NCBI GenBank assembly: GCA_016858145.1 | Contig: JAEHOE010000022.1 | Location: forward strand, 1-64,000 | Source of the DNA: Edaphochlamys debaryana | Lineage: Eukaryota; Chlorophyta; Chlorophyceae; Chlamydomonadales | Length of the DNA: 64,000 bases | Direction: 5' to 3' | Translations under genes and position numbers: made by a program | Shown: positions 34,601-47,200 of the stretch, piece by piece | How positions within the stretch are numbered: the stretch's first letter is position 1 | Layout: the number at the start of each line of letters is the position of its first letter | The notes under the pieces: model-generated | What the model saw: only the letters and a program-made list of their open reading frames with translations | Databases searched by the model: none | What the model was told of the DNA's origin: nothing

Positions 34601-37480
34601 GGCACGTAGACGGTGGCATTGTTCATGTCGAGGCAGTCGAAGCACGACCGCACCGCAGCAAGCAGAGCAGCGCCCACGTTCTCGCCGTCCGGCCCAGATC
34701 CAGATCCAGATCCAGATCCAGATCCAGATCCAAGGGGGGCCGCGGGCAGCGCGCTCCCGTCCTCCGCCATGGTCCGGAAGTCCACCCTTCGGGGGGGGGA
34801 GGGGCCGAGGGAGGATGAGGAATCAGGGAGAAAGGGAGGGCAGGGAAGGGGTGGTGAAGGGGCTTCAGGCAAGAGGCATTGGCATGAGGACCCCCGCGCA
34901 CACCTGCCCTCCACCGCCTCATCCACCCATACGGTGTACCGCACACCCCCGACCCTGCCGTACATCCGTACGCGCCTGTTGCCGTACGCTCACTCACCCG
35001 TACGCGCACTCGCCCACCGCCGCCAGCGTGAGGTCCGCCAGTGCGGCCGAGAGCTCCAGGGGCTCCCCCGCGGCGGCGTGGCGGCGGAGGCGGGGCAGGA
35101 AGCGGGCGATGCAGCGGTGCACGGCGGGGAGGTGGGAAAGCAGGCTGGGGGTGGGGTGTGTGAGGAAGGGGGGGTTTGGGGTGGGGATGGGGTGGAGCAA
35201 GGGCTGCATGCCGGACGCCCCCGGAGATGCCTGTGTGGATGGGGTGAGGTGGGATGCACGGCGAACGCCCAACCAGGCTTCCCCTTCCCCCTTCTCCTTT
35301 ATTACCTGGAGGGGTGCACGATGGACGTTTCAAAGGAGCGCCTGGCGTTGCGCCAGTCGGCACCCGATCTAGGGGTGGAGAGGGGCGGGAGCGGAGGGCG
35401 GGCGTGGAGGAGGGGCGGAGCGGAGGCCAGGACAGGAGGCCGGGCGGGAAGGCCGGGCGGAGGGGGCGGGCTTTCGGTGGAGCCGTGAGGACCCTTCAGG
35501 CGACGGCGGCTGGGAGCGGCCCATAGGCCTTTGCGCCTCAGCGCCAGGCATGGGATCGTGAGGGCCCAAGGCACCCACACAGCCCCTGCACCCCATTACA
35601 GTATCCGCTGCTCGCCCACACGCCCACACCCGCACGACGCTTCCCAACTGCCGATGTAACCCGCCCCCTCCCCCCCCTCAGCCCGGCCCCACTTGACGAA
35701 CACCAGGGTCTTGGAGTCCAGGCTGTACTGCTCCCCCGTGAGCATGTGTACGGCAGATGCGGGGCTGTACGGCCGGCTGAGCAGCTTGAAGGCCACGCGC
35801 CTTGGGGTGGGGTGGGGGGGGATGGTTGCGGGGAACGGGCGAAGGTGACGACGGTGTGTGTATGTGGTAGGGGGAGGAAGAGGGTTTAGGCTTGTGGGTT
35901 TCAGGGGTCAAGGAAGAGGAAGAGGAAGAGATAGAGGAGGAGGGGGCGTGCATAATGAGCGGAGGGGTGCGATGCTCCCCCGGCAGTGGCCGGTGGCATG
36001 CGGCCGGGAAGCCCTGCCGCCGCAGCCTCGCAGCACCCAGCTGACTGTCGGTCCTGTCTCCCCCGCTCCAGGCCCCCCTTGAGCTTCACAGGCCCCCATC
36101 GCAACGCCCGGCCTCCCGCCCTCCTCCATGCCCCCTGTCCCCGATCCCCTGAGCCCGCTCCCCCACTGGTTGCCCCTGTCTCATCATCCTTCCAAGCTCG
36201 TTTACTTCTAACTCCCATCATGCCCTTTATCAACGCTCCCTTCGCTGTGCGCCCCCACTGAACCACCAAAACCCTGTGTCCCCCCCTCCTCCCCTCAAAC
36301 CCCCTACACCCCCCCGTCCTCCCCCCTCCCTCCCCTCCCACCTGATGAGCTCCGGCTCCGCCAGCACTACCCACACGGTGTTCCCGAACCACATCTGGGG
36401 GGGAGGGGGAGGGGGGTGGGGAGGGGGGCACAGGGAAGTGAGGGTGGGAGGAGGGCGACGCCAAGAGCCCAAGGGCATTTCTTCGCCCTCGCCACGACCG
36501 CCAGTGCCAGTGCCCGACTTGGGCCCTTGAGCCAGGGGCAATAGGCACACTGACTGGCAAGGTGCAGCCAGGTCAGGCAAGAGAGTGAAACGAGGGACTG
36601 GCAGGGTCCAACAAGGCAGTGGGGCCCTGCTCCATCAGCTGAGGACGACAGACCCAATCGCGTGCACCCATACCCAGCACCCCCCTCCGGGTCCCTGCCC
36701 CTGCGGCGCTGCCCTCCTCACGGGAAGCCTTGGGCCTCCGCACGGCCGCCCATGGCCAGCGCCCCCCCCCCCCCCGCTTGCCCCACCGGGCCCAACTGCC
36801 GTACCTTGAACACTCCGCCGTACTTCCTGGCGCACGTGGCTGTGTAGGCCGTGAGGTCGTGCTCGAGGATCTTGGAATGAGATGAGGTGTGTGGTGTGTG
36901 TGGGAGAGGGGGGAAATTAGGGGCTAGTGATCACGTGCTTCACTTGTTCCTGGCTTGGCCCCCTTGCAATCCCCACGTTCCCCGGGGGGGACCCCGCGCC
37001 CCGCACCCTCTTCCCCGCAGTCCTCTTGGCACCCTTTAGCCCCACCCTTGCCCTCAGCCCCTCACCCCGGGCAGGTTGCCCAGGAAGGGAAGACCAAACG
37101 GGCCTGGGGGAGGACAGAGAGAGGGAGGGGGTGAGGAGGAGTGAAGAGAGCGAGGAAAGTCGGGCGTGTGACCCGATGGCGTCTAGCTGCCCGCTAGGCC
37201 GCCCGATCGCGAGACCCTCGTGATTTGGTGGTCCAGCAAACCGGTTCGATCGCGCCGGGCTGTGTGTACCTGGGAAGCGGCGGAACCGCCATCGCATCGC
37301 TGGGTTTAGCGCGGCCCACAGGAACGCCTGCGTGGCAGAGAGCATATCAGTACGACGAGGCAGAAGGGGAGACAGAGCAGAGCGAGGTCTGCGCGAGGAG
37401 GAGGCTGGTAAATGAGTTGGCAAAAGGCCGCTGCGACTCACTAGCCCCAGGGCGACACCCAGCGCCACGAGTAGCGCCAT
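31639..37480 (-). CDS. Cytochrome P450, copy A (complete)
   Basis: Seventeen exons, all phases consistent, 563 residues: 37480-37442, 37327-37270, 37103-37066, 36870-36805, 36394-36342, 35800-35693, 35368-35306, 35144-34998, 34786-34594, 34335-34270, 34133-33873, 33618-33523, 33180-33130, 32842-32724, 32518-32467, 32159-32022 and 31782-31639. An N-terminal membrane helix ([12 protein letters not shown]) and a proline hinge ([15 protein letters not shown]) indicate the endoplasmic reticulum or another membrane. The I-helix motif AGFETT is at about 375-380, K-helix ExxR (ESMR) at 423-426, PERF at 479-482, and the haem-binding [10 protein letters not shown] with Cys508. A low-complexity insert (ATANGNGNGNGAAANG) sits between the G and I helices. 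The K-helix/haem layout resembles CYP3/CYP5-like (CYP711/CYP97-neighbour) algal P450s, but the family and substrate are unassigned. A partial paralogue starts at 59722. Confidence 0.93.
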
Positions 37481-38263
37481 GGTGTTGTTGAATCAGCACC
37501 GCAGCGGGTCAGCACAACGACATACGCGAGGTCGGGCTTGTGCAAGCGGCGGTTGACGAGCGAGGGCCGATCCGACAACACCGCGCAGACCGACCGCTTG
37601 CCGGTAGGTCGCCCGATGAGCAGTTGTAGTTCTGCCGGTAAAGAAGCCCCGTTGCTGTGACGCACGGCCAGTCGCGGGCCTGGCGAACCGTGGGCCGGCG
37701 CCAGGATTTGGAGCCTCACCCGATGTCGTTTATGAGTAACTCCAGCTGCAAATGCTCTTCGGATGCCCTGTCGCAACCTCGCCGGCAACAAGGGCTTTGT
37801 CAGCGTGCTCCCGAGGCCATGCCGGCCCCATTGGTTTCGCGATTCCTATGTGTAATCGCGAGGTTTGGTAGCAGACTCTGAGACGCGCGTGCTTGCGTGG
37901 CGGGTTGGAGCATTCATCACGGGGTGATGACCACACGGCCCCGGACGTTTTACCAATAGGCCTGCATACTCTAGCTGCACGTAGCCGACTGGCGTGACCT
38001 GTAGTAGCATTGGTGTTCAGGCCGCGCTCGTTGAAATGCTAATGCTGCGGTCTGGCCACGTCTAGCCACCCCGACCGCACGTATCACGTCTGTAAGACTT
38101 ACCGATAGCACACCAAACGCCATTCTTGATTACCTGCGATTTGTGGCTGGTCAAAGGCGGCTGAGTTCTCGACCCCACGAGCCGCTCCCGCGCCCCTGTA
38201 TCCAGCCTATCATGACCGCATAGCCACCCCGACATCGCCTGGGGACTTAAAAGGGCAATCGCT
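37481..38263. other. Divergent promoter region, P450 and OPR-like gene
   Basis: 783 bp separate the two start codons, so the promoters of both genes must lie here. I saw no TATA box or other motif I could name. Confidence 0.5.
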
Positions 38264-41200
38264 ATGGCGCAGCCGCCCATGCCGGGATGTTGCTCGGCAC
38301 CGTTGCGGAAGGCCGTCCCGCCAAGCCACGGCTTGACTGGCACAGTGACCTCGCCTCCAAGCCTCGTATCTCTGCTGGGCCGTCTCGGCCGGAGCTCGCG
38401 TGCGGACGTGGCTTGGCCCCCGCGTCCATTGACCACACGATGCCAAGCCAGCGGTCGGGACCCTTCCGACACATCCGCCTCGCAGCGGCCCCTCGCAGAC
38501 CACCAGGCCCCATCCCGGACCTCGAGTCGCACCCACAGGCTGCGCTCGTCCGCGGTCAGCAGCGTGGCCCCGTCGCCCAAAGATGCCCCCGGGGCCACCA
38601 ACGGCCGCGGCCGCGTCAGCACCACCTCCCGGCCTCATGCCAGGACCGACGGCAGCAGTCACAGCGGCTCGACTGGCCATAGCAGCACCCATCGTGATAG
38701 CTCGAGTGGTCGGAGCTACGGCCCAAACAGAGGCAGCAGCAGCAGCCAGGGCCCTGGCCGCGAGTCGAGGAATCCCGACAGTTCCGCCGCTGCGGCAGAT
38801 GCACCCCCCCTCGCCTCGGCCCGGACGGAGCGCACCGCTAGCCGCGTGCCCTCCTCAGCCGCCAACGGCACTGCCCGACCCACATCGGCCGCCACATGTG
38901 GCGCCAGTTCCAGCACGGAATCCAGATCCAGGACTGATTCCGGATCCGGAGCTGGCCGTGCGACGAGTTGGCAGGCCTGGTGGGATGGGTACGAGGCTGA
39001 GGTCCAGAGCGCGGCCGACGCCAAGGCGGTGGAGGCCAAGGCGGCATACGAGAGAGCCAAGGCCGCCGTCGAGGCACGCAAAGCCGCCGCCGCCGCGGCG
39101 GCGGAGGCGGAGGCCAAGGCGGCGGCGGAGGCTGCCAAGGCCGGGCCCGGGCCGTCGTCCTCAGCTGCCGCCGCGGCAGGAGGGCTGGGAGTCACGCCCG
39201 CTAGAATCTTCCGCAAGCCCCGTGCCTCGCGCCTGCCGCCGCCGGACCCCGTCGCGCGCGCCTCCGCCGCCGCACTTGCGATGACGTCACACGACGACGC
39301 CCTGGCGGCAACGCTGGCGGCGCTGTCGCTGCCGCCGCCCAACCGCCCGCCGCCGCCGTCCGCCGCGCCCTCCCCAACCGTCAGCTACGACACAATGACG
39401 GTGCCAGCTGAGGCACAGGCCGCTGCTGCTCCCTCGCCCGGCCCTGCGGCTGGGCTGGCGGATGCACTGCGGGCGACGATGCCAGCGGTGGAGGCGGCGG
39501 AAGAAGCGGCTCGGGCCTCTGCAGCCCAGGCTGCGCCTGGGCCCATACGCCTTCCGGCTCCTGGGCCCATGTCCCTGCACGACAGGCAGGACATACTCGA
39601 TGCACTGGATACACAGGGCAGACAGGACGGAGCAGGGGTCGAGGGAGCGCCAGTACAGGCCGGTGCGGAGGCTGGGGTGGATACAGCGGAGGCGGACACG
39701 TCCGATGTTGTTTCGGAGGCCGCTGGAGACTTGAGTCCGGACACCGATCCGGACGCCTTGCCGGACTACGTGGATCCGGACTACGAGCGAGGCCGGCTGG
39801 ATCCAGGCAGGATCCGGTCGCTGTACTACGTGCGGTGAGGAGGGGCGCCAGCGGCCGGGTGTGGCGGCCGTGGCGGTCGGGACGGACCCTCCCTCTCCGG
39901 AACCCGCATGGGATGCTCGCTGTGATAGCTTGGCCACCAACACGACTTCTGCACAGCCCGCCAGCCCTCCAACTCGTCAAGCGATCCCCACCCCTCAACC
40001 TCAACCACTCCAACCACCGCCAACCACCCAACCGCCAACCGCCGCAGTGACAAGGTGGTTGCCCGCCTGGCCTCCTCGGCGGACGCCCGTCTGCTGGTGG
40101 AGACCATCACCGACAGCCTGCCCCTGCTGGACCTGGCGGGGTGCAGGGAGGCCTTCCGCATGATCCGGGTGGCGGCCAGCTCGGTGAGGATCGGGATCTG
40201 TACGGCGTCTGGTGCCGTACGGGAGGGCGCCGGAGTGCCGGTATGCTGCGACGTTCGTTCGGCGCAGGCTGCCGCGCCGCCCAACCCTCGCCAACTACTC
40301 AGCTCCTCGACCGCTCAACTCCTCTCCGCCCCCACTCCTACCCGTCAAACCCAACATCGCCCCCCCCCCCCCCCAGCTCGTGGCCTTCCCCTCCAATGCC
40401 GCCCTCGTACAGCGGCCCCGCTTCCTGGCCGCCCACCACTGGGTGGCGAGGCGGCTGGCGGCGCTGCTGCGGCTGTACGGCAGTACGGCACTCGACTGGG
40501 GCTTCGCGATGACTGTGGTGTCGGGCATGGCGGCGGGGCGGTGCAGGTGCGTGGAGCGGTAAGAGGGGCAGTTGTGGGGGCAATCGGATTGGCCCGTTGG
40601 TCCCGAGCGTGCCCTTTCCCGTGCCCATGGTCCCAACTCAACATTGCTGCCCTCTGTACCCTGCCCCATCGGTCCCCTAACCACTCTGTACCCTAACCAC
40701 TAACCCTAACCACTCTCCCCCCCACCCCCCACCCAGGGACCCCGAGCTCCTGTCCCTCGTCCACGACCGCGGCCTGGCCCTGGTGCGGGAGGCGGTGCGG
40801 GCGGCCGGCGGCGGAGGCGGCAGCGGAGCAGCGGCGGAGGCGGAAGCCGAAGCGTCGCCGTCGCCCGGTTCCTCCCTGGACGATGCCGGCGGGGCGGCGG
40901 CGCCGGGGCCTGGGTCGCGGTCCTGGTCGGGCCGGGTCGAGGCACGGTGGCCGCAGCGGCGCCGTCAGGGCAGCGGCGGCGGCAGCGATGAGGAGGGCGA
41001 GGGTGGGGCCGCGGGCGCAGGCGAGGTCGGCGGAATCAGCGTGCGGGACCTGGTCTCTCGCTTCCTGCTGCCCCTAGCCCAGCTCGATCAGCCAATCGAC
41101 AAGGAGTTTCTGACGCTCTTGGACCATATGCTAGCGCCCAACCTCATGCGGGCCCAGGCCCAGGCCCAGGCGGCGGAGGCAGGGGTGGCGGCGGCGGTGA

Positions 41201-44200
41201 CAGGGGCGGTGGCGGTGGTGACGGCGGCGGCGGACAAGGACCAGCCGCTGTGGCAGGTACGGGACGTGCTGGAGCTGTACGGCAAGCTGGGGATGCCGCC
41301 GTCGCCCGCCCTGGCGGCGGCGCTGCAGCGGGCGTGCGAGCGGGCGGCGGCGGACCTGCGCGGACCGGCGGCGGCGGTGGTGGCGGCGGAGGCCGCGGCG
41401 GCGGCGGCGGAACTTGCCGCTCAGGACTCTGCCAGGCTTGCCGCCAAGGCTGGGGGCCCTCGCGGGCGGCCCTGGGGCGGAAGCCCTGGCGGCAGCGCCG
41501 CTGGCGGCGGCGGCGGGCCGGCTTGGCGGCCGCCGCCAGGTCAAAGCCCGGCCGCGGCCCCTGGACCGAGCGTTGCTCGCCTTAGTCAGCCGGAGGTTGA
41601 CCGTGCGGAGGTACGGCAGCTGACGGCGCTGGCGGGGTCGCTGGCGTCCACGCTGTACCATCTGGGGGCTGCGCGGGCGGCTGCCGCCGCCACCGCCGCC
41701 GCCACCGCCGCTGTCGCCGGCGACGTCGCCGTCGACGGGGGCACAGTTCAGCAGGGGCCGGACGCTCGGCCTGGGCCTGCGGCAGCGACCGGGCCCGGGG
41801 CCCAGGCTGGTGACGAATGGGCCTGGACGTACGACATGTACGGCGCGCTGCAGCCCTGGCTGGGGGCGCTGTCGCCACTCCAGGTGTCGGGCGTGCTGCT
41901 GTCGGCCTCGCGCCTGGGGGTCCTGGAGCGCCTGCTACAGCCCCCGCCCGTGCTACAGCCCCCGGCCCTTCAGCAAACACACCAGGGCAACACGACCCCT
42001 GCCCAGCCACCCCCTCGTGCACCGCGCGCCTTCGTGCCAGCGCAATCCGCGTTCGCGCCCCAGCGCCCGGCCCCGTACGGCGGCTCTGCGCCGCCGCCGC
42101 CGGTATCGCCGTTCCTCGAGTCGTACCTGTCGGCGGTTGATGTCGTACTGATGGGGCCCAGGGCCAAGCCGGGCAACGGTCCTGCAACGGCCACCATTGG
42201 CAACATCGTCGAGGCGCTCACTGGCCTTGCCGCCGCCAAAACCGGCGGCGAAGTAACCGGCTTTGGTCATAGTGGTACGGCAGGATCTCGCGGCGGCCTG
42301 GTACTGCCACCCTCGCGACGCGGCATCGTGGGCAAGCTGCTGCACCGCGCCATCTCGGTCATCTCGTACAGCTACACGCAGTACAACGGCTTCGTACCGC
42401 CGTACGTGCTGTCGGCGCTGACCCAGGTCGCGGCCCTCTCGCGCCGCGCGGCGGCCGGCGATGGTACGGCAGGCGGCGCGGTACGGCACGTGATCGACGT
42501 GCCGGCCCGACTGGTATGTGACTTCATGCAGCTGACGGAGCGCCTGCTGCCGGGCCGGCACGCGGACGGGCTTGCTAAGCTGGCGGCGGCGGCGGCTGAG
42601 ATGCGATGGGTGGGTGTGCGTGGGATGGGGGTTTCCGATCTGGTCTGGTCTTGGATGGGGGTCTGGGCTGGTCTTGGACGGGGCTGGGGTCCTGGTGGGC
42701 TGGTGGTGGCGGGCAGAGGGGTGTTACGGGCGGGTCACGCGGGTTCGAAGGGGCGGGGCAGGGCCGCTGGGCTGAGGCCGGACAACCACCGGGCCTCAGT
42801 CTCCGCGCACTCCCCACCGCTCCCCTCTCCCTTAACCACCACCGCCGCCTGACCCCTGCAGCCTGACCTCTGTCCACCCTGCACCCGCCTCCCCCCTGGT
42901 CCCGCAGGTGTGCCCGCCCGCCGGCTGGGTGGACACGCTGTACGCCGCCCTGGCTCAGCGCCTGCTCGCCTCGGCCCGGACCGGACCGTACAGCGCAGCC
43001 GCCCCGGACTGGACCGGAGCGGACCGGACCGGCGTTGACGGCGCCGCCGCGCCGAACGCCGCCTGGATGGGGCCGGAGACCGAGGTTGTCGATGGCGCTG
43101 GCGACGGCCTGGATCAAGCGTCAAGCGCGGCCGTCAGCCGCAGCGTTGACGAGATTGAGCTCACGCCACCAATGCCAATGCCGGACGGGGCTTCTGGATC
43201 TGGATCCGGATCTGTTTCTGGTTCCGGGCAAGAAGTCTCGGAGAGTTTCGGGAACGGCCGGCGGCTGTACACCGACGTACACAAGGACAAGTACCGTTAC
43301 CCGCCGCCGGACCAGCCAGACCCTCTCGCGCCGGGGGCCCTGCTGGGCCTGCTGAGGGCCAGCGTGGGCCTGGCCCGCGCGGCCTTTCAATTCTCGGCGG
43401 CGGCAGCGCCGGCGGAGGTGGCGGCGGCTGAGGTGGGCATCCTGCCGCCGCTGCTGGCGGCGAGGCTGGCGGAGATGCTTGGGGAGCACCTGGCGGCGGG
43501 GCGCCTGACGGCGGTGGAGGTGGCGGAGGCTGTCAAGTTTGTGGCGGCGGCGCCGGGTCGCCAAGGCACGTTCACGTGGGCAACCATCGATGACGTCAGC
43601 GACTTCGTCACCAGCCACAGTACGGCCGGAAGTACGGCACTCGTCATCTTGGACGAGCTGGTGACGCGGCAGGCGGCGCTGGGCTCCTCGTCTGACTCAG
43701 ACGGAGCCGAGGGAGACGAAGGGCCGCTCCCGACGTCCGATTCACCCTGGGACGCCCACCGCACCTCCGCAATCGCAACCGCTAGCAGCAACGGTAACGG
43801 TAACGGCAACGGTTGGGCCAACGCCGCCGCGACCAGCGCAAGAACCGGCGGCGGCGGCGGCCGAGACGCGCGGCTGACGGACGCTCGGAGCGCTCTGGCC
43901 CGGCAGGTCCGCAGCCGCATCATTGGGGAGGGCCTGGAGCACGCACTCATGCTCCTCTTGGCGTCCGGAGACCCCGCTGTTGTGGCCCGAGGAAGCCCCT
44001 CCCTCAGTGCCTCTCTGTCTCTCGTGCTGGGCCGAGCGCCGAGCATCGCATGGCAGGCGGCGGCGGCGCAGGCAGCCGTGAGCCGCGCCGCCGCGGCGGC
44101 GGCGGAGCTGCGGTTACGTTGGCGCGAGAGCCCAACCGCTGGCGCCGCCGCGGCGGTTGCGGCGGTCAGCGCCGCCAACGAGGCGCTGGATCTGGCGACG

Positions 44201-47200
44201 TACGGCGGCGGCGTGGCCGTGCCGTCGGATCCGGCCTGGTGGGCCGAGGTCTCCAATGCCGCGCGCACCTGCGCGTTCCTGTGCCGTACGGCGCGCGGCG
44301 GCGGCGCGGCGACGGTTGGCGGCGGCGGCAGCGCTGAGACGGGGTGTACCGTCGAGGAGCTGACCGACCAACTGGTGCGGTACGCGCAGCACCTGGGCCG
44401 TTGGGTTGACGCCAAGCGCTCCCACCCAACCGCCGCCGCCGTGCCGCCGGCGGCGGATGACATGGCCGACGCCGGCGCTGACGAGGCGTCCTTCGCCCTG
44501 CCTGCCGCCGACGCCGACGGCGCGGCCGCCGAGTCCGACGACGACGACGCAGGTGATGTCATCCAGGCCATGACGTCAGACGCAGGCGCCAAGGGCGACG
44601 CAGTGACGTCAGATCCCGGGGCCCTTGACGCCGCCGACGCTGCCGTCGCCGACGGCGGCAGCGCAGGTGGCGGCAGCCCGCTGCGGAGGCACCTCTCCTT
44701 CCTGATCGACTTTTTCGACATGCTGCACCTCCGCTGCCTCCGCGATCCGGCCGCCGCCGGCGCCAGCAAGTCCGCGCGCATCGCCGCCAAGCAGGCAGCG
44801 GCGGCGCGGGCCCGGGCCGATTCCGGCACCGCGAGGAATGACGAGCAGCAGGGGCGGTGGGAGCGGAGGGCGGCGGAGCTAGAGGCGGCGGCCGAGGCGG
44901 AGGTGACGGTTTGGCCGCTGCCAGCCGCCAGCCTGGTGCGGTTGGCGGAGCTGCTGGCGGTTAGCCGGTTCCAACCGCTGCGGTTTGGCCGGTTGGCGCG
45001 GTGGGACGAGGCGTACATGGAGCGGGTGAGTGGGCCTGGGCTGGACCTGGTGTGGGCCTTGTGATGCGGCAGGCGCCGCAGGCTTGGCCCTGAGTCCCGA
45101 AAGTGCAGCAGTACACAGCCTTAACTCCCATGACTCTGTGCCGACTGCAGAAGGTGGTGAGGGCAATCAGGGGAGCCTGTTGTGGGAGCCCCCAACCACA
45201 TAGTTAACCCCTCCTCCCCCCCCCCCATCGGGCTCGCCGACCTTATCTTTTCCCGCTCGAGAAGAAAGTTCCCCCTACCCCCCCCCCCCCAGGTCGGGGC
45301 CTGTCTGGCGTACCTCACCCCCGTGGACGCATGCATGCTGGCACGTGCCGTGGCCTTCCAGGTACGGCAAGGGCAATCCCAACATGACTTTGTGTTGAGG
45401 ATGGCTTTAGAGTTTCCTGTTTACTGGACGTTTCCAACGCCATCATTCTGTGTTCAGTCTCTTTCTCTCTCCCCGCCCCTACGCTACACGTAACCCATAC
45501 CGTTATTCGCGTGACCGTAACCCCTGCCTGCAGGGCTGGCGGCCGCCAGAGGGCCTCCTGGATGACTTGCTGGAGCGGGCGCGGGTGGGTGGGGAGGCGG
45601 ATGGGCGCGGGTGGAGGCGGGTGTGGGGAAGGGCCGAAGGCGAGCCGTCCTGACTCCCCAGAGGAGCCGGCGCCCGTGGGGCGCACGCGCGCCAAGCCCC
45701 TACCCGCCGTCTGCCCCCTATCACTCACCCTGAACGCCTCAACCCTCAACTCCTAACTCCCAACTCCCAAACTCAATCCCTGGATTACTCATCACGCGCA
45801 GGCGGACGGCGGCCTGGCGGCGCTGCGTACCGCCTACGGCCCCGCCGCGCTCGTCCAACTGCTGAGCTGGCTCGGCTACAGCCGCTTCCTGCCCGCGCCC
45901 GAGTGGATGGACGAGCTGTGCGATCTGCTACAGCCCGCGCTACAGTGCGAGCAGCAGTGCGACATAACGTGGGACGGAGATGGTGGCGAAGCGATGACGT
46001 CAGAAACCGCCAACGCTGCCGTACCGCCGCTTGGCCTGGCGGAGATCTGTGTGCTGTCCAACGCCCTGGTGGAGCTGCAGTACCGCGCGCCCGCCGCCTG
46101 GGTCTGTACGGCACTGGCGGCGGCGAGTCGTACGGCGCTTGTAGCGTCGGCGGCGACGATTGAGCTTCCCGACTGTGACAGCACGGGCAGCGCCGCCACC
46201 GACGACGCCCGTGCCGCCGCCGCCCAGGTGGTGAACCTCCTGCACCACTGGGCTTGGCTGGCGGAGGAGAGCGTGCGGCCTGGCGGCGGCGCCGTCAGTG
46301 TCGCTGACGTCAGCGCCGTGGCGGCGGCGGCGGGCCGGTTCGCCGTTGAGATGGCGGAGGCGACGGCGCCGCTGCTTAGATCTCTGGAACCGCGGCAACT
46401 GGTGCGCTGCGCCGAGGCCATGGCGACGCTGACGACACTGGCGGAGGCGGAGCAGGTGCCGCCGCCGCCGCCGGCACCGTCAGCGCCAGGCTCGCTGACG
46501 GCGGCGGAGGTGGGTCGTGCTGGCGGAGGCGGCGGAGCTGCCGCTGACGCGGACGACGCGGCGGCGGCGCTGACGTCAGCGGGCGGCTGGCGGGGCAGCA
46601 TCAGCGGCAGCGGCAGTGACTCTGACAGTGGCAGCGACAGCAGCGACGGCGACGCCGCCGCGCCGCCGCCAGCCCAGGCCGCTGCGCCGCCACGCCGCCA
46701 GCGGCTGCAGCAACTGCCTGCGCTGCGGTCCTGGTGGCTCGAAATGGAGCAGGCAACCGCCAACGCCCTGCTCGTCCAACCCCCTCCCGTACCCGGGTCT
46801 GCTGCAGCGGCCAGCCCGTCGCCAGCACCGCCGACAGCATTGGCTCCGGCAGCAGTGGCAGCGGCGGCGAAGCTGCCGCCCCAGCTGACGCCGTACCACC
46901 TATCCGTGACGCTCCGGTCGATGGCAGTAGCAGGGCACGCGGCCTCGGACGGCTGGCTGCAGCGCTACTGCCTCCACACCGCCCCGCTGCTGCCCACCTA
47001 CCTCCCCATCGACCTTGCAGCTTCGCTATGGGCGCTCGCGCGCATGCGCGTGACGTTCGCCTGGGCCCGCCAGGGGCCCGGTGGGGTCCAGCCGGGCCCA
47101 GGCGACGGGCCCGGGCCCGGCGGGGACCAGGGGGCCCGGACACAGACGCGGGGCCCAACGGCCCCCGCGCTGGGGGCGTGGATGGAGGCGGCGGTGGCCG

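Noticed and set aside
43387..45018. 543-codon Ala/Ser-rich minus-strand frame
   Set aside because: Antisense to exon 5 of the OPR-like gene. Its composition is explained by the GC-rich third positions of the sense strand.
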